Positions 23,184 through 31,635 of a DNA stretch of 64,000 nucleotides are shown here, piece by piece (the first letter of the stretch is position 1; every line of letters starts with the position of its first letter). Below the pieces are notes generated by a model. That model did no database searches, was not told where the DNA came from, and was given only the letters and a program-made list of their open reading frames with translations. This DNA comes from Nocardioides sp. SYSU D00065. Its GTDB lineage: Bacteria; Actinomycetota; Actinomycetes; Propionibacteriales; Nocardioidaceae. The DNA lies in assembly GCF_017916425.1 (NCBI RefSeq), contig NZ_JAFMSX010000004.1, forward strand, positions 248,001 through 312,000. Direction: 5' to 3'. A program made the translations under genes and the position numbers.

Positions 23184-24014
23184 ATGTCCATCGCCACCGT
23201 CGTCGACGTCCTGCGGGGCCCGGCCGCCGGGCCGGGAGTCGTCCCGGGCCGGATGTCGCTGGCCGACCACCTCCGCGAGCTGCGCGCCAGGCTGATCCGC
23301 TCGGCGCTGGTCCTGGTGGTCGCCTTCGGCGTCGCCCTGCTGTTCTTCGACCCGCTGCTGGCGCTGGTGCTGGGACCGTACAACCAGGCCCGCGACCTCG
23401 TCGGAGCCGACACCCGGACCACGGCGTACGTCGCCGGCGCCACCGGTCCCCTCATGCTGCACCTGAAGCTCTGCGGGACGGCGGCAGTGATCGCGTCCAG
23501 CCCCTACTGGCTCTACCAGGCCTGGGCGTTCGTGGTCCCGGGCCTGCTGCCCCGCGAGCGACGGTGGTCGCGGGTCTTCGCCGCGGTCGCCGGCCCGCTG
23601 TTCATCGGCGGCGTGGCGCTGGGCTACTACGTGCTGCCCAAGGGGCTGGGCGTGCTCATCGGCTTCACGCCCGACGGCATGGAGAACCTCGTCGAGTTCG
23701 GCGAGTACTTCTCGTTCTTCAGCCGGATGCTCCTGGTCTTCGGCGTCGCGGTAGAGCTGCCGTTCTTCCTGGTGCTGCTCAACCTCGCCGGCGCCGTGAC
23801 CGGCGCGCAGCTCGGACGGCACCGCACGATCATCCTGATGGCGACCGTCGTGTTCGCCGCGATCGCGACGCCGTCCACCGACCCGTTCAGCATGCTGATG
23901 CTCGCCGTGCCGATGATGGTGCTGTTCGGGCTCGCAGAGGTCGTCACCCGCACCGTGGACCGGCAACGGGCGCGCCGCGCGCTCCCGCGAGACCTGGGCA
24001 TCTCGGAGGTCTGA
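23184..24014 (+). CDS. tatC: Twin-arginine translocase subunit TatC
   Basis: The 276-residue protein shows six transmembrane segments and TatC motifs: MSLADHLRELRARLIRSALV (signal-peptide site region), PLMLHLKLCGTAAVIASSPYWLYQAWAFVVPGLLPRERR and YYVLPKGLGVLIGFTP, ending in a cytosolic Arg-rich tail. It starts eleven bases after tatA. It recognises twin-arginine signals together with TatB. The gene order B-A-C beside secreted Tat substrates suggests a local export module. Confidence 0.95.
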   Translation: MSIATVVDVLRGPAAGPGVVPGRMSLADHLRELRARLIRSALVLVVAFGVALLFFDPLLALVLGPYNQARDLVGADTRTTAYVAGATGPLMLHLKLCGTAAVIASSPYWLYQAWAFVVPGLLPRERRWSRVFAAVAGPLFIGGVALGYYVLPKGLGVLIGFTPDGMENLVEFGEYFSFFSRMLLVFGVAVELPFFLVLLNLAGAVTGAQLGRHRTIILMATVVFAAIATPSTDPFSMLMLAVPMMVLFGLAEVVTRTVDRQRARRALPRDLGISEV

Positions 24015-24016
24015 GG

Positions 24017-25330
24017 GTGTTCCAGTCCAAGCGCTTCGCCGCTCCCCCGCCGCGCCGCCCGCTCACCGGCGCGATCCCGGACCTCACCGCCGACGTGCCG
24101 GTGGGTCCGGGCGGCTCGGGCGGGCCGGGAGTGTCACGCCGCGCCCGGACGTGGCCGCTGCTGGGCCCCGCGTTCGTGACCGCGGTGGCGTACGTCGACC
24201 CGGGCAACTTCGCGACCAACATCGCCGCCGGGTCGGGCTACGGCTACCTGCTGGTGTGGGTGGTGGTGGTCAGCAACGTGATGGCGATGCTCATCCAGTA
24301 CCTGTCGGCGAAGGCGGGCGTGGCGACCGGGATGAGCCTGCCCGCCCTGTGCCGGGCCCACCTGCCGCGCCCGGTCGTGCGCGGGCTGTGGGGCCAGGCC
24401 GAGCTGGTGGCGATCGCCACCGACCTGGCCGAGGTCGTCGGCGGTGCACTCGCGCTCAAGCTGCTCTTCGACCTCCCGCTGCTCGCCGGCGGCGCCATCA
24501 CCGCCGCGGTGGCCTTCGCCCTGCTCGGCCTCAAGGGTCGCGACCACCGGCACTTCGAGACCGTGATCACCGGCCTGCTGGGGGTGATCCTGGTGGGCTT
24601 CGTGTACGACGTGGCCGTCAGCGGCGTCGACTCGGTGGCGGTGCTGGACGGCACCCTGCCGCGCTTCGCCGACGCCGACAGCGTGATGCTGGCGGCCGGG
24701 ATGCTGGGCGCCACGGTCATGCCGCACGCGATCTACCTCCACAGCGCCCTCACCAGCGAGCGGCTGCGCCCGCGCAGCGACGCCGAGCGCCGCACGGTCA
24801 TGCGAAGCCAGCGCGTGGACGTCGTCGGCGCCATGACCGTGGCGGGCCTGATGAACCTCTCCCTCCTCCTCGTGGCCGCGGCGGCCCTGTCGGGTCAGGG
24901 CATCGACACCATCGAGGGCGCGCACGCCGGGCTCGGCGCGTCCCTCGGCCAGGCGTCCGCGCTGTTGTTCGCGCTCGGGCTGCTGGCGTCGGGGTTCGCG
25001 TCCAGCAGCGTCGGGACGCTGTCGGGGCAGGTCATCATGGAGGGGTTCGTGCGACGTCGCGTCCCGCTGGCGGCCCGGCGGCTGGTCACCCTGCTCCCGG
25101 CCGTCGTGGTGCTGGCGATCGGCGTCGACCCGACCCAGGCACTCGTCGCCTCCCAGGTCGTGCTGTCCTTCGGCATCCCCTTCGCGCTGGTGCCGCTGGT
25201 GTGGTTCACCGCGCGTCGCGACGTGATGGGCACGCTGGTCAACCGCAAGGTCACGACGGGCGCCGGGGTGCTGGTCGCGGCGGCGATCGTCGTCCTCAAC
25301 GTCGTGCTGCTGGTGCAGCTGGCCGCCTGA
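24017..25330 (+). CDS. mntH: Nramp-family divalent metal transporter (MntH-like)
   Basis: The 437-residue protein starts at GTG 24017 with GGAGG upstream, two bases after tatC. It has about 11 transmembrane segments and Nramp motifs: VAYVDPGNFATNIAAGSGYG (DPGN, metal-binding, TM1), MPHAIYLHSAL (MPH, TM6) and SSSVGTLSGQVIMEGFV. Nramp carries Mn2+ or Fe2+ with protons. Residues 1-45 form an unusual Pro-rich N-terminal extension. Metal supply fits the ferritin-like protein and PhoX nearby. Confidence 0.93.
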   Translation: MFQSKRFAAPPPRRPLTGAIPDLTADVPVGPGGSGGPGVSRRARTWPLLGPAFVTAVAYVDPGNFATNIAAGSGYGYLLVWVVVVSNVMAMLIQYLSAKAGVATGMSLPALCRAHLPRPVVRGLWGQAELVAIATDLAEVVGGALALKLLFDLPLLAGGAITAAVAFALLGLKGRDHRHFETVITGLLGVILVGFVYDVAVSGVDSVAVLDGTLPRFADADSVMLAAGMLGATVMPHAIYLHSALTSERLRPRSDAERRTVMRSQRVDVVGAMTVAGLMNLSLLLVAAAALSGQGIDTIEGAHAGLGASLGQASALLFALGLLASGFASSSVGTLSGQVIMEGFVRRRVPLAARRLVTLLPAVVVLAIGVDPTQALVASQVVLSFGIPFALVPLVWFTARRDVMGTLVNRKVTTGAGVLVAAAIVVLNVVLLVQLAA

Positions 25331-25339
25331 GCGTGGCGA

Positions 25340-26371
25340 TCAGGCGTTGCCGTCGACGTAGCGACCGTCGGGGGTGGTGGGGTTGTCCTCGTTGATGGCC
25401 TCCACCGCCTCGGTGATCTCGGCCTCGGCCAGCGGCGGGCGCCGGTCGAGGTGGATGCCGGCGATCATGCAGCGCACCGACCCGCCGGCGAGCTCGATGG
25501 TGGGGATGTCGACGGCGACGATCTCGCAGGACTCCTCGATCGCCGCGACCTGGTCGGGACGCAGCGAGCGGCAGGCGCGGCCCGACATGGCCATGATGTA
25601 GCGCCGCTTGCCGTCGGGTCCGCGACCGCAGAGCTCCACCGCGTTGCCGGCGAACTCCCGCACCTGCTGCTCGGTCAGCTCGACGATGGTCCGTCCGGTC
25701 ACCGCGAGCCGCTCGCGCACCTGCTCGCGGCGGTGCTCGTCGGGGATCATCTCCAGCGCGATCAGTGCGACCTCGGTGCCCACGCAGGCGATGACGTTGG
25801 TGTGGTAGACCGGCACGCCGTCGGAGTCGACCGCGTCGAAGGCCATCGGCTCGTAGTTGAAGTCGGTGCAGAACCGCTCCAGCACGGTCACGTCGGCGCG
25901 GTGGCTGCGCGCGGTGTACGCCACCCGCGAGACGTGGTCGAGCACCATCGCTCCGGTGCCCTCGAGGAAGACGCCGTCCGGCTCGAGGCCGGAGTAGTCG
26001 ATGATCGCCTGCACGCGGTACTCGGACTTGAGCATCTCCAGCACGTCGGCGCGCCGCTCGTGGCGCCGGTTGGAGGCGTACATCGGGTAGACCGCGACGG
26101 TGCCGCCGGCGTGGGTCGAGAGCCAGTTGTTCGGGAACACGCTGTCGGGGCGGGTGTGGTCGTCGTCGTCGAAGACGTGGACGCGTACGCCGGCGGCGCG
26201 CAGGGCCGCCGCGAGCGCGTCCATCTCCGCCAGCGCCATGGCCGAGGTGGTGTCGTCGGACTGTCCGGCGGGGGCGTCGGACTGGAACGCGTTGTCGGCC
26301 GCCGTCGCCGGGTTGGGGACGTAGTGGGTGGCGCGGACGAGGATCACGGCAGAGGGGGCCTGGGCACTCAC
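25340..26371 (-). CDS. ctlX: CtlX-type citrulline/guanidino hydrolase (amidinotransferase fold)
   Basis: The 343-residue protein, from GTG 26371, has the guanidine-modifying fold: VRATHYVPNPATAADNAFQS, DSVFPNNWLSTHAGGTV, VFLEGTGAMVLDH, PVYHTNVIACVGTEVALIAL (His) and IELAGGSVRCMIAGIHL (catalytic Cys). The layout matches the family annotated as citrulline utilisation hydrolase CtlX. The exact substrate (citrulline, arginine or dimethylarginine) is inferred from family resemblance only. It has no Shine-Dalgarno. It is convergent with the transporter gene. Confidence 0.85.
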   Translation of the reverse strand: MSAQAPSAVILVRATHYVPNPATAADNAFQSDAPAGQSDDTTSAMALAEMDALAAALRAAGVRVHVFDDDDHTRPDSVFPNNWLSTHAGGTVAVYPMYASNRRHERRADVLEMLKSEYRVQAIIDYSGLEPDGVFLEGTGAMVLDHVSRVAYTARSHRADVTVLERFCTDFNYEPMAFDAVDSDGVPVYHTNVIACVGTEVALIALEMIPDEHRREQVRERLAVTGRTIVELTEQQVREFAGNAVELCGRGPDGKRRYIMAMSGRACRSLRPDQVAAIEESCEIVAVDIPTIELAGGSVRCMIAGIHLDRRPPLAEAEITEAVEAINEDNPTTPDGRYVDGNA

Positions 26372-26415
26372 GGGAGGAATGTAGGCCACCGGGCACGTCC
26401 TTGGTGAACCGCTGG

Positions 26416-27525
26416 CTACGTCGCCGTCCGACCCGCCAGGACGACGGCCGCGAGGAGGTCTGCCACCTCGCCGGGATCGTGGGTCACGGCCGCGTCGTAG
26501 CAGGCCAGCTCGGTCTCCACCCAGCCCGGCACGTCCGCGGCGTGCCAGAGCCCGGACGGCACGACGCCGTGCTCCTCGGCCCAGCCGATCACCCGCTCGT
26601 TGACCTCCTCGGCCGTGCCGGGGGCGTAGGCGAGAAAGGTCGAGATGTGCGGCACCTCGGGGAACGTCGCGAAGCCCCGCGCGTGCAGGGCGGCAGCGAG
26701 CTCGATCGCCCACGCCCGGTGCTCGCCGAACCTCGTGAGCTGCTCACGCAGGCCCCCCAGGCCGCCGACCGCGGCCGCAGTCATGGAGTAGAGGGTGCCG
26801 CCCATGCGCGTCCGCCAGGAGCGCAGCTCCCCGGCGAGGTCCTCGGGGCACACGACGAGCGCGCCGCTCGAGCTGCCGAGCCCCTTGTAGAGCGAGACGT
26901 ACATCGAGTCGAACAGCTCGCCCGCCTCGGCCAGGGTGCGGTCCCAGTGCGGCACCGACTCCCAAATCCGGGCACCGTCCGCGTGCAGCGGCACGCCGCG
27001 TCGGCGGGCCGCCGCGGACAGGTCGACGAGCTCGTCCCACGACGGGAGCAGGCACCCGGCATCGCGCAGCGGCAGCTCCACCAGCGCCGCGCCCAGGCGA
27101 CCGCCGACCCCGGCCAACGCGCCCGCGGTGGGCGTCTCGCGCCCGGTGGTCAGCCACTCGAGCTCGAGCCCGAGGACCCGGCGCGGCCCGTCCTGCTCGT
27201 GTCGCACGAGGTGGGACAGGTCGGGCAGTGCGACCCGGCGCGATCCCGAGCGGTCGCACCAGGCGCGGAGGGTGGCCTGCTGGGCCATCACGCCGCTCGG
27301 AAACATGACGGCAGCCGGCTTGCCGAGCAGCTCGGCGACCTCGGCCTCCAGCTGGGCGACCGCGCCGGCCTCGCCGTAGCGGTCCCACTCGACGCCGTGC
27401 TCGTCGGCGAAGGAGGCGAGCTCGCGGAACATCGCCGCCGGGGACGACGGCGCGCGCCAGAAGATCGGCTCGGCCGAGGCCGACGCCGCGCGGAGCCGGT
27501 CGCGGAGGTCGCTCGTCGAGGACAT
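26416..27525 (-). CDS. PLP-dependent beta-eliminating lyase/threonine aldolase-like protein
   Basis: The 369-residue enzyme shows the fold type I layout of low-specificity L-threonine aldolase: VEWDRYGEAGAVAQLEAEVAELLGK, VMFPSGVMAQQATLRAWCD, VPLHADGARIWES (Asp for the pyridine nitrogen) and MYVSLYKGLGSSSGALVV (PLP lysine). Such enzymes split threonine to glycine and acetaldehyde, though side reactions vary. It follows the small DUF4177-like gene at 27541 by 15 bp and may be co-transcribed with it. Confidence 0.88.
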   Translation of the reverse strand: MSSTSDLRDRLRAASASAEPIFWRAPSSPAAMFRELASFADEHGVEWDRYGEAGAVAQLEAEVAELLGKPAAVMFPSGVMAQQATLRAWCDRSGSRRVALPDLSHLVRHEQDGPRRVLGLELEWLTTGRETPTAGALAGVGGRLGAALVELPLRDAGCLLPSWDELVDLSAAARRRGVPLHADGARIWESVPHWDRTLAEAGELFDSMYVSLYKGLGSSSGALVVCPEDLAGELRSWRTRMGGTLYSMTAAAVGGLGGLREQLTRFGEHRAWAIELAAALHARGFATFPEVPHISTFLAYAPGTAEEVNERVIGWAEEHGVVPSGLWHAADVPGWVETELACYDAAVTHDPGEVADLLAAVVLAGRTAT

Positions 27526-27540
27526 CCCGGTCGGGCCGGC

Positions 27541-27744
27541 TCAGGCCTGGCGCTTGAACCAGTACGTCGTGTCGGATCCGGGGATCACCTGCACGAGCTC
27601 CCAGCCGTTGACGCCCAGCGTGGAGAGCAGGTCCTCCCACGACTCGGTGCCCTCGACGAGCGCCTCCGGGTCCGCGTTGTAGCCGCCGACCTCCACGTTG
27701 CCCTCGTCGTCCACAGTGATCTCGAGATGTGCCCAAGCAGCCAT
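27541..27744 (-). CDS. Small DUF4177-like protein
   Basis: It encodes 67 residues from ATG 27744. The C-terminal SWEDLLSTLGVNGWELVQVIPGSDTTYWFKR matches the short alpha/beta pattern of DUF4177 proteins (LNxLGxxGWELVxV). The N-terminal half AHLEITVDDEGNVEVGGYNADP is acidic. Function unknown; cytoplasmic. Confidence 0.75.
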   Translation of the reverse strand: MAAWAHLEITVDDEGNVEVGGYNADPEALVEGTESWEDLLSTLGVNGWELVQVIPGSDTTYWFKRQA

Positions 27745-27781
27745 GCCGCGATCCTGCCACGTCTCCGGTCGCCGCGGGGGC

Positions 27782-28588
27782 TCAGTCCCAGCAGCGCATC
27801 CACGACCCGCGCTCCTGTTGCGCTGCGCGCCGCTCGGCGCGCTGGTAGGACGCGGCACGGCGGAAGGGGTCGTTGCGGTGGACGTACACCCGGGCGCGGC
27901 CCGCGGCGAGCTGGGCGCGTCCGACGTCCGTGCCGCGACGGTGCACGTAGCGCAGCAGCCGGTCGTAGCGGTCGCGGTCGGCCTGCGAGGGATCCGAGAC
28001 GAGGAGCACCCGGGAGCCGACCGGCGTGAGCCGTCGCAGCGAGCGGCTGGCCTCGGAGCCGCCGCACTCGGTGCGGCCGTGCACCTCCGGGGTGTCGATG
28101 CCGAGGAGGCGCACGTACTCCTCGTCGCCGTCCGGCATCCGCACCAGGAGCGTGTCGCCGTCGGTCACCCGGACGACCCGCGCACGATCGCGGCGGATGT
28201 GGCCGCTGCCGGAGCCACCCGGGTCGGTGGTGGACGTGGTCGGCGCCGCCGGCGTCGGTGTCGCGCTCGGGACCGGCGTCGGAGTCGACGTCGGAGTCGA
28301 CGTCGGAGTCGAGGTGGGCGTCGAGGTCGGAGTCGAGATGGGCGTCGTGACGACCGGCGTGACGGTGGTCGAGCACGGGCAGGGGTTCGACTCGCAGGCG
28401 ACGCCGTCCCCGTCGGATTCGAGCTGGTGCGGGTCACCGGGCCCGGCGCTGGCGAAGAACGCCTGCGCGGCGGCCTGGGTCGCGAAGTCGCCGCAGTCCA
28501 TGTCGGCCGCCTCGGCCGGGTCGGCCGCCAGCGACGTGCAGACCGCCGTCAGCACGGTGGCGAGCAGGAGCAGGACGAAGCGACGCAT
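27782..28588 (-). CDS. Secreted thermonuclease-family protein with Excalibur domain
   Basis: The 268-residue precursor starts at ATG 28588 and has a signal peptide to about residue 28. It contains an Excalibur calcium-binding domain (DMDCGDFATQAAAQAFF through DSDGDGVACE-like DGDGVACES), a Ser/Thr/Pro repeat linker, then an SNase domain: VTDGDTLLVRMPDGDEEYVRLLGIDTPEV, SQADRDRYDRLLRYV. The SNase catalytic Arg, Glu and second Arg are in RLLGIDTPE and DRLLRY. It would cut extracellular nucleic acid in a Ca2+-dependent way. Confidence 0.93.
   Translation of the reverse strand: MRRFVLLLLATVLTAVCTSLAADPAEAADMDCGDFATQAAAQAFFASAGPGDPHQLESDGDGVACESNPCPCSTTVTPVVTTPISTPTSTPTSTPTSTPTSTPTPVPSATPTPAAPTTSTTDPGGSGSGHIRRDRARVVRVTDGDTLLVRMPDGDEEYVRLLGIDTPEVHGRTECGGSEASRSLRRLTPVGSRVLLVSDPSQADRDRYDRLLRYVHRRGTDVGRAQLAAGRARVYVHRNDPFRRAASYQRAERRAAQQERGSWMRCWD
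28278..28337 (-). repeat. Five 12-bp repeats encoding the nuclease linker
   Basis: Units such as GTCGGAGTCGAC recur at 28278, 28290, 28302, 28314 and 28326; read on the minus strand they encode a Pro-Thr-Ser-Thr-type linker between the Excalibur and nuclease domains. Copy number may vary between strains. Confidence 0.8.
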
Positions 28589-28652
28589 GGCGCCACCTTC
28601 ACCCGGCGCGATCGCCCCCTCGTGCGACTCGGCGGGAAATGGCTCGATCGGA

Positions 28653-29186
28653 CTACGCGTCCGGGCCGGCGAGCGGCCACTCACGCAGCACGCGGCAGTC
28701 GCCCGACTCCCACCACGCGAGCTGGAGCCGGTCGAGCACCACGTCGACCGGCACGGTCCCGGCGAGCAGCGCCGCCGTCGACGCCAGGTCGACCTCGTCC
28801 GACACGGCGTCGACGGTCAGGTGGGGTCGTACGTCGTCGCCGAACCGACCGCCGTACGGCGTCCACGCCGGGAACGCCGCCACCAGCCGGCCGGTCAGGT
28901 CGCGCAGCAGGTCGTCCGGATCGGGCACGAGGTGGAGGATGCCGTCGGGAAACTGCGCGAGGTCCGCGAGCCGCACCCGGATCGGCGGGGTGGCCGCGGC
29001 GAGGCCGCCGACCGTCGCGAGCGTGGCGGCGTCCGGCGCCGGGTCGAACGGCCCGAGGGCCGTGATGTGGGCGTGCCCGAACCGGGGGTCCGTCGACACG
29101 AAGCCGGGGTCGTAGTGGGCGGTGCGAGCCCGGACCCACGCCTCCAGCGGCGGGACCGGCAGCTGGAGGACGGAGTGGCCGGGCAC
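28653..29186 (-). CDS. 2'-5' RNA ligase/2H phosphoesterase family protein
   Basis: The 177-residue protein, read from GTG 29186, has the two HxT/S-type motifs of the 2H superfamily: GHAHITALGPF and RPHLTVDAVS, which form the symmetric active site. Members hydrolyse or ligate 2'-5' or cyclic phosphates. The track reading frame extends to 29270 over the divergent cobT start and is rejected beyond 29186. The substrate is unknown. Confidence 0.85.
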   Translation of the reverse strand: MPGHSVLQLPVPPLEAWVRARTAHYDPGFVSTDPRFGHAHITALGPFDPAPDAATLATVGGLAAATPPIRVRLADLAQFPDGILHLVPDPDDLLRDLTGRLVAAFPAWTPYGGRFGDDVRPHLTVDAVSDEVDLASTAALLAGTVPVDVVLDRLQLAWWESGDCRVLREWPLAGPDA

Positions 29187-29239
29187 GGCACCAGACTGGC
29201 ACGTACCCGAGGTGCCGCACGCCCTAGGCTGACCGCGCC

Positions 29240-30277
29240 ATGGACCAGACGCGCATCGCCCCACCCTCACCCGAGACTCACGCGGCAGCTCGCGAGCGCC
29301 TGGCCGGCCTCGCCACCCCGTCCGGCGCCCTCGGCCGAGTGGGCGAGCTCGGCGCGTGGCTGGCCGCCGCGCAGGGCGAGGTGCGCCCGCGCCCGGTGAC
29401 GGACGTGCGCCTGGTGGTGTTCGCCGGCGACCACGGGGTCGCCGCGCACGGCGTCTCGGCCTATCCGCCCGCGGTCACCGAGGCGATGGTCCGCACGATC
29501 GTCTCCGGGCGGGCCGGCGTGAGCGCGTTGGCCCGCGCGCACGGCGTCGAGGTGAGCGTGGTCGACGTCGCCGTGGACGCCGACCTCGCCGACCTGCCCG
29601 CGGAGGTCACCGCGCGCAAGGTCCGGCGCGGGTCCGGCGCCATCCACCTGGCCGACGCGCTCACCGCCGAAGAGGCCGGACGCGCCGTCGCGCTCGGCGC
29701 CGAGGTGGCGCGCGAGCTCGTCGACGGCGGCGCGCAGCTGCTGATGACCGGCGACCTCGGGATCGGCAACACCACGCCCGCTGCCGCACTCGTCGCCGCC
29801 GTGCTGCACCTCCCCGCCGACGAGGTGACCGGCCGGGGCACCGGCGTCGACGACGCCGGGTGGACCCGCAAGCGCGACGTCGTCGCCACGGCCCTGAAGC
29901 GCGTCGCCGGCCGGGACCTCGATCCTGTAGGGCTGCTGACAGCGCTCGGCAGCGCCGACCTCGCGGCCACGACCGGCTTCCTCGCCGAGGCGTCGCGCCT
30001 CGGCGTCCCGGTCGTGCTCGACGGGCTCATCTCGGTGGCCTGCGCCCTGGTGGCCGAGGCGCTCGCGCCGGGCGCCCGGACCTGGTGGGTCGCGGGGCAC
30101 CGCTCCACCGAGCCGGCTCAGGGCCACGCGCTCGACGCGCTCGGCCTCGAGCCGCTCCTCGACCTCGGCATGCGCCTCGGTGAGGGCTCCGGTGCCGTCG
30201 CCGCGCTGCCGGTCCTGCGCTCGGGCATCGCGGTGCTGCGCGACGTCGCCCTCCTGTCCGAGGTCCTGCCGGCGTGA
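29240..30277 (+). CDS. cobT: Nicotinate-nucleotide--dimethylbenzimidazole phosphoribosyltransferase
   Basis: The 345-residue enzyme shows CobT motifs: LVVFAGDHGVAAHGVSAYPP, LLMTGDLGIGNTTPAAALV, VLDGLISVACALVAE, and a C-terminal GMRLGEGSGAVAALPVL with the catalytic glutamate. It makes alpha-ribazole phosphate for the lower ligand of cobalamin. It starts the cobT-cobS-cobU cluster (GTGA overlap with cobS), which suffices for nucleotide-loop assembly and cobinamide salvage. Corrin-ring genes are not in the window. It is divergent from the 2H phosphoesterase. Confidence 0.96.
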   Translation: MDQTRIAPPSPETHAAARERLAGLATPSGALGRVGELGAWLAAAQGEVRPRPVTDVRLVVFAGDHGVAAHGVSAYPPAVTEAMVRTIVSGRAGVSALARAHGVEVSVVDVAVDADLADLPAEVTARKVRRGSGAIHLADALTAEEAGRAVALGAEVARELVDGGAQLLMTGDLGIGNTTPAAALVAAVLHLPADEVTGRGTGVDDAGWTRKRDVVATALKRVAGRDLDPVGLLTALGSADLAATTGFLAEASRLGVPVVLDGLISVACALVAEALAPGARTWWVAGHRSTEPAQGHALDALGLEPLLDLGMRLGEGSGAVAALPVLRSGIAVLRDVALLSEVLPA

Positions 30278-31038
30278 TCGTGCGGGATGCCTGGCTGTTG
30301 GCCACGGGGACCCTCACCGCGGTGCGGGTCCCGCCTCCGAGCCGGGTGGACCGGTCCGTCGCCGGCCTCGCCATGGTGCTGGCACCGGTGGCCGTGGTCC
30401 CCCTCGGCGCCGCAGCGGCGGTCGTCGCCCTCGTCGCCCGCTGGGTCGATCTGCCCGCACCCGCGGCGGCGTACGCCGTGCTGCTCGTGCTGGCGCTGGG
30501 CACCCGTGCCTTCCACTGGGACGGCCTGGCGGACACCGCCGACGGCCTGACCGCGTCGTACTCCCCCGCGCGCTCGCTCGAGGTCATGCGCACCGGGCCC
30601 GTCGGCCCCGCAGGCGTGGTGGCGTTGGTCCTCGTCGCCGGGCTGCAGGCCACGGCGCTGACGTCCCTCCTGCGGCACGAGCACGGGTGGTGGGTCGTCG
30701 CCCTGCTCGTCTGCGCCTCGCGTGCCTGCCTGGCCGTGGCGTGCCTTCGCGGCGTGCCGGCCGCCCGAGCCGAGGGGCTGGGCGTGGTCCACGTCGGCGC
30801 GGTCCCGGCGCTCGGCGCGGTCGTCTCGCTGCTCGTGGCCGCCGCCGCCGTGGCAGCGGCCGGACACGGGCTCGGGTCGCCGTGGCCGCTGCTGGCGGGA
30901 CTGCTGCTGATGGTGGCGGCGGTCCTCGCGCTGGCCCTGCGCTGCGTACGCCGGCTCGGCGGGATCACCGGAGACGTGCTCGGAGCCGCCGTGGAGGTAT
31001 CGCTCGCGGTGCTGCTCCTGGCGGCGGCCACCGTCTGA
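30274..31038 (+). CDS. cobS: Adenosylcobinamide-GDP ribazoletransferase
   Basis: The 254-residue protein, GTG start overlapping the cobT stop, has the CobS motif RAFHWDGLADTADGLTAS and several hydrophobic segments (AGVVALVLVAGLQATALTSLL, LGAVVSLLVAAAAVAAAG, LLLMVAAVLALALRC). It joins AdoCbi-GDP and alpha-ribazole in the membrane, giving adenosylcobalamin. It sits between cobT and cobU. Confidence 0.95.
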   Translation: MIVRDAWLLATGTLTAVRVPPPSRVDRSVAGLAMVLAPVAVVPLGAAAAVVALVARWVDLPAPAAAYAVLLVLALGTRAFHWDGLADTADGLTASYSPARSLEVMRTGPVGPAGVVALVLVAGLQATALTSLLRHEHGWWVVALLVCASRACLAVACLRGVPAARAEGLGVVHVGAVPALGAVVSLLVAAAAVAAAGHGLGSPWPLLAGLLLMVAAVLALALRCVRRLGGITGDVLGAAVEVSLAVLLLAAATV

Positions 31039-31088
31039 GCGATGCCCGCCGAAGGCGCGCGGGAGAAGGCTCTGACAGGATGCGCGCC

Positions 31089-31616
31089 ATGCGGATCCTG
31101 GTCACCGGCGGCGTGCGGTCCGGCAAGTCCACCCATGCCGAGGCGCTGGTGGGCGACGGGCCCGCGGTCTACGTCGCGGCCGGGCCTTCGCCGGACGTCG
31201 ACACCGACCCCGACTGGGGCGCGCGGATCGCCGCCCACCAGGCGCGGCGGCCCGCGTCGTGGGAGACCCTGGAGACGCAGGACCTGGTGCAGGCGCTCCA
31301 GGGCGGCGCCGATCCCGTGCTCGTCGACTGCCTCGGCACCTGGCTGGCCGCCGTGGTCGACGCTGCGGACGCGTGGGAGCAGGACTCCGCGACCGTCCAC
31401 GACCTGGTGAGCGCCCGCGCCGACGAGTTCGCGGCCGCGCTGCGGGTCTGCGAGCAGGACGTCGTGGTCGTCACCAACGAGGTCGGGCTCGGCGTCGTGC
31501 CCGAGCACCGCTCGGGGCGCCTCTTCCGCGACCTGCTCGGCGTGGTGAACATGCGGGTCGCCGCGGCCTGCGACGAGGTCCACCTGGTGGTGGCCGGGCG
31601 CGTCCTGCGCCTCTGA
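31089..31616 (+). CDS. cobU: Adenosylcobinamide kinase/guanylyltransferase (CobU/CobP)
   Basis: The 175-residue enzyme starts MRILVTGGVRSGKSTHAEAL, a P-loop, and has IAAHQARRPASWETLET (guanylylation/kinase region), PVLVDCLGTWLAAV and VVVVTNEVGLGVVPEHRSGRLFRDLLG. These are hallmark CobU motifs. It activates adenosylcobinamide to the GDP form. ATG 31080 gives three extra residues and is an alternative start. Confidence 0.94.
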   Translation: MRILVTGGVRSGKSTHAEALVGDGPAVYVAAGPSPDVDTDPDWGARIAAHQARRPASWETLETQDLVQALQGGADPVLVDCLGTWLAAVVDAADAWEQDSATVHDLVSARADEFAAALRVCEQDVVVVTNEVGLGVVPEHRSGRLFRDLLGVVNMRVAAACDEVHLVVAGRVLRL

Positions 31617-31635
31617 CGAGCCGCGCGCAGACCCG

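Noticed and set aside
29187..29239. Cobalamin riboswitch before cobT
   Set aside because: The divergent gap is only 53 bp, too short for a cobalamin aptamer, and no B12-box is seen.
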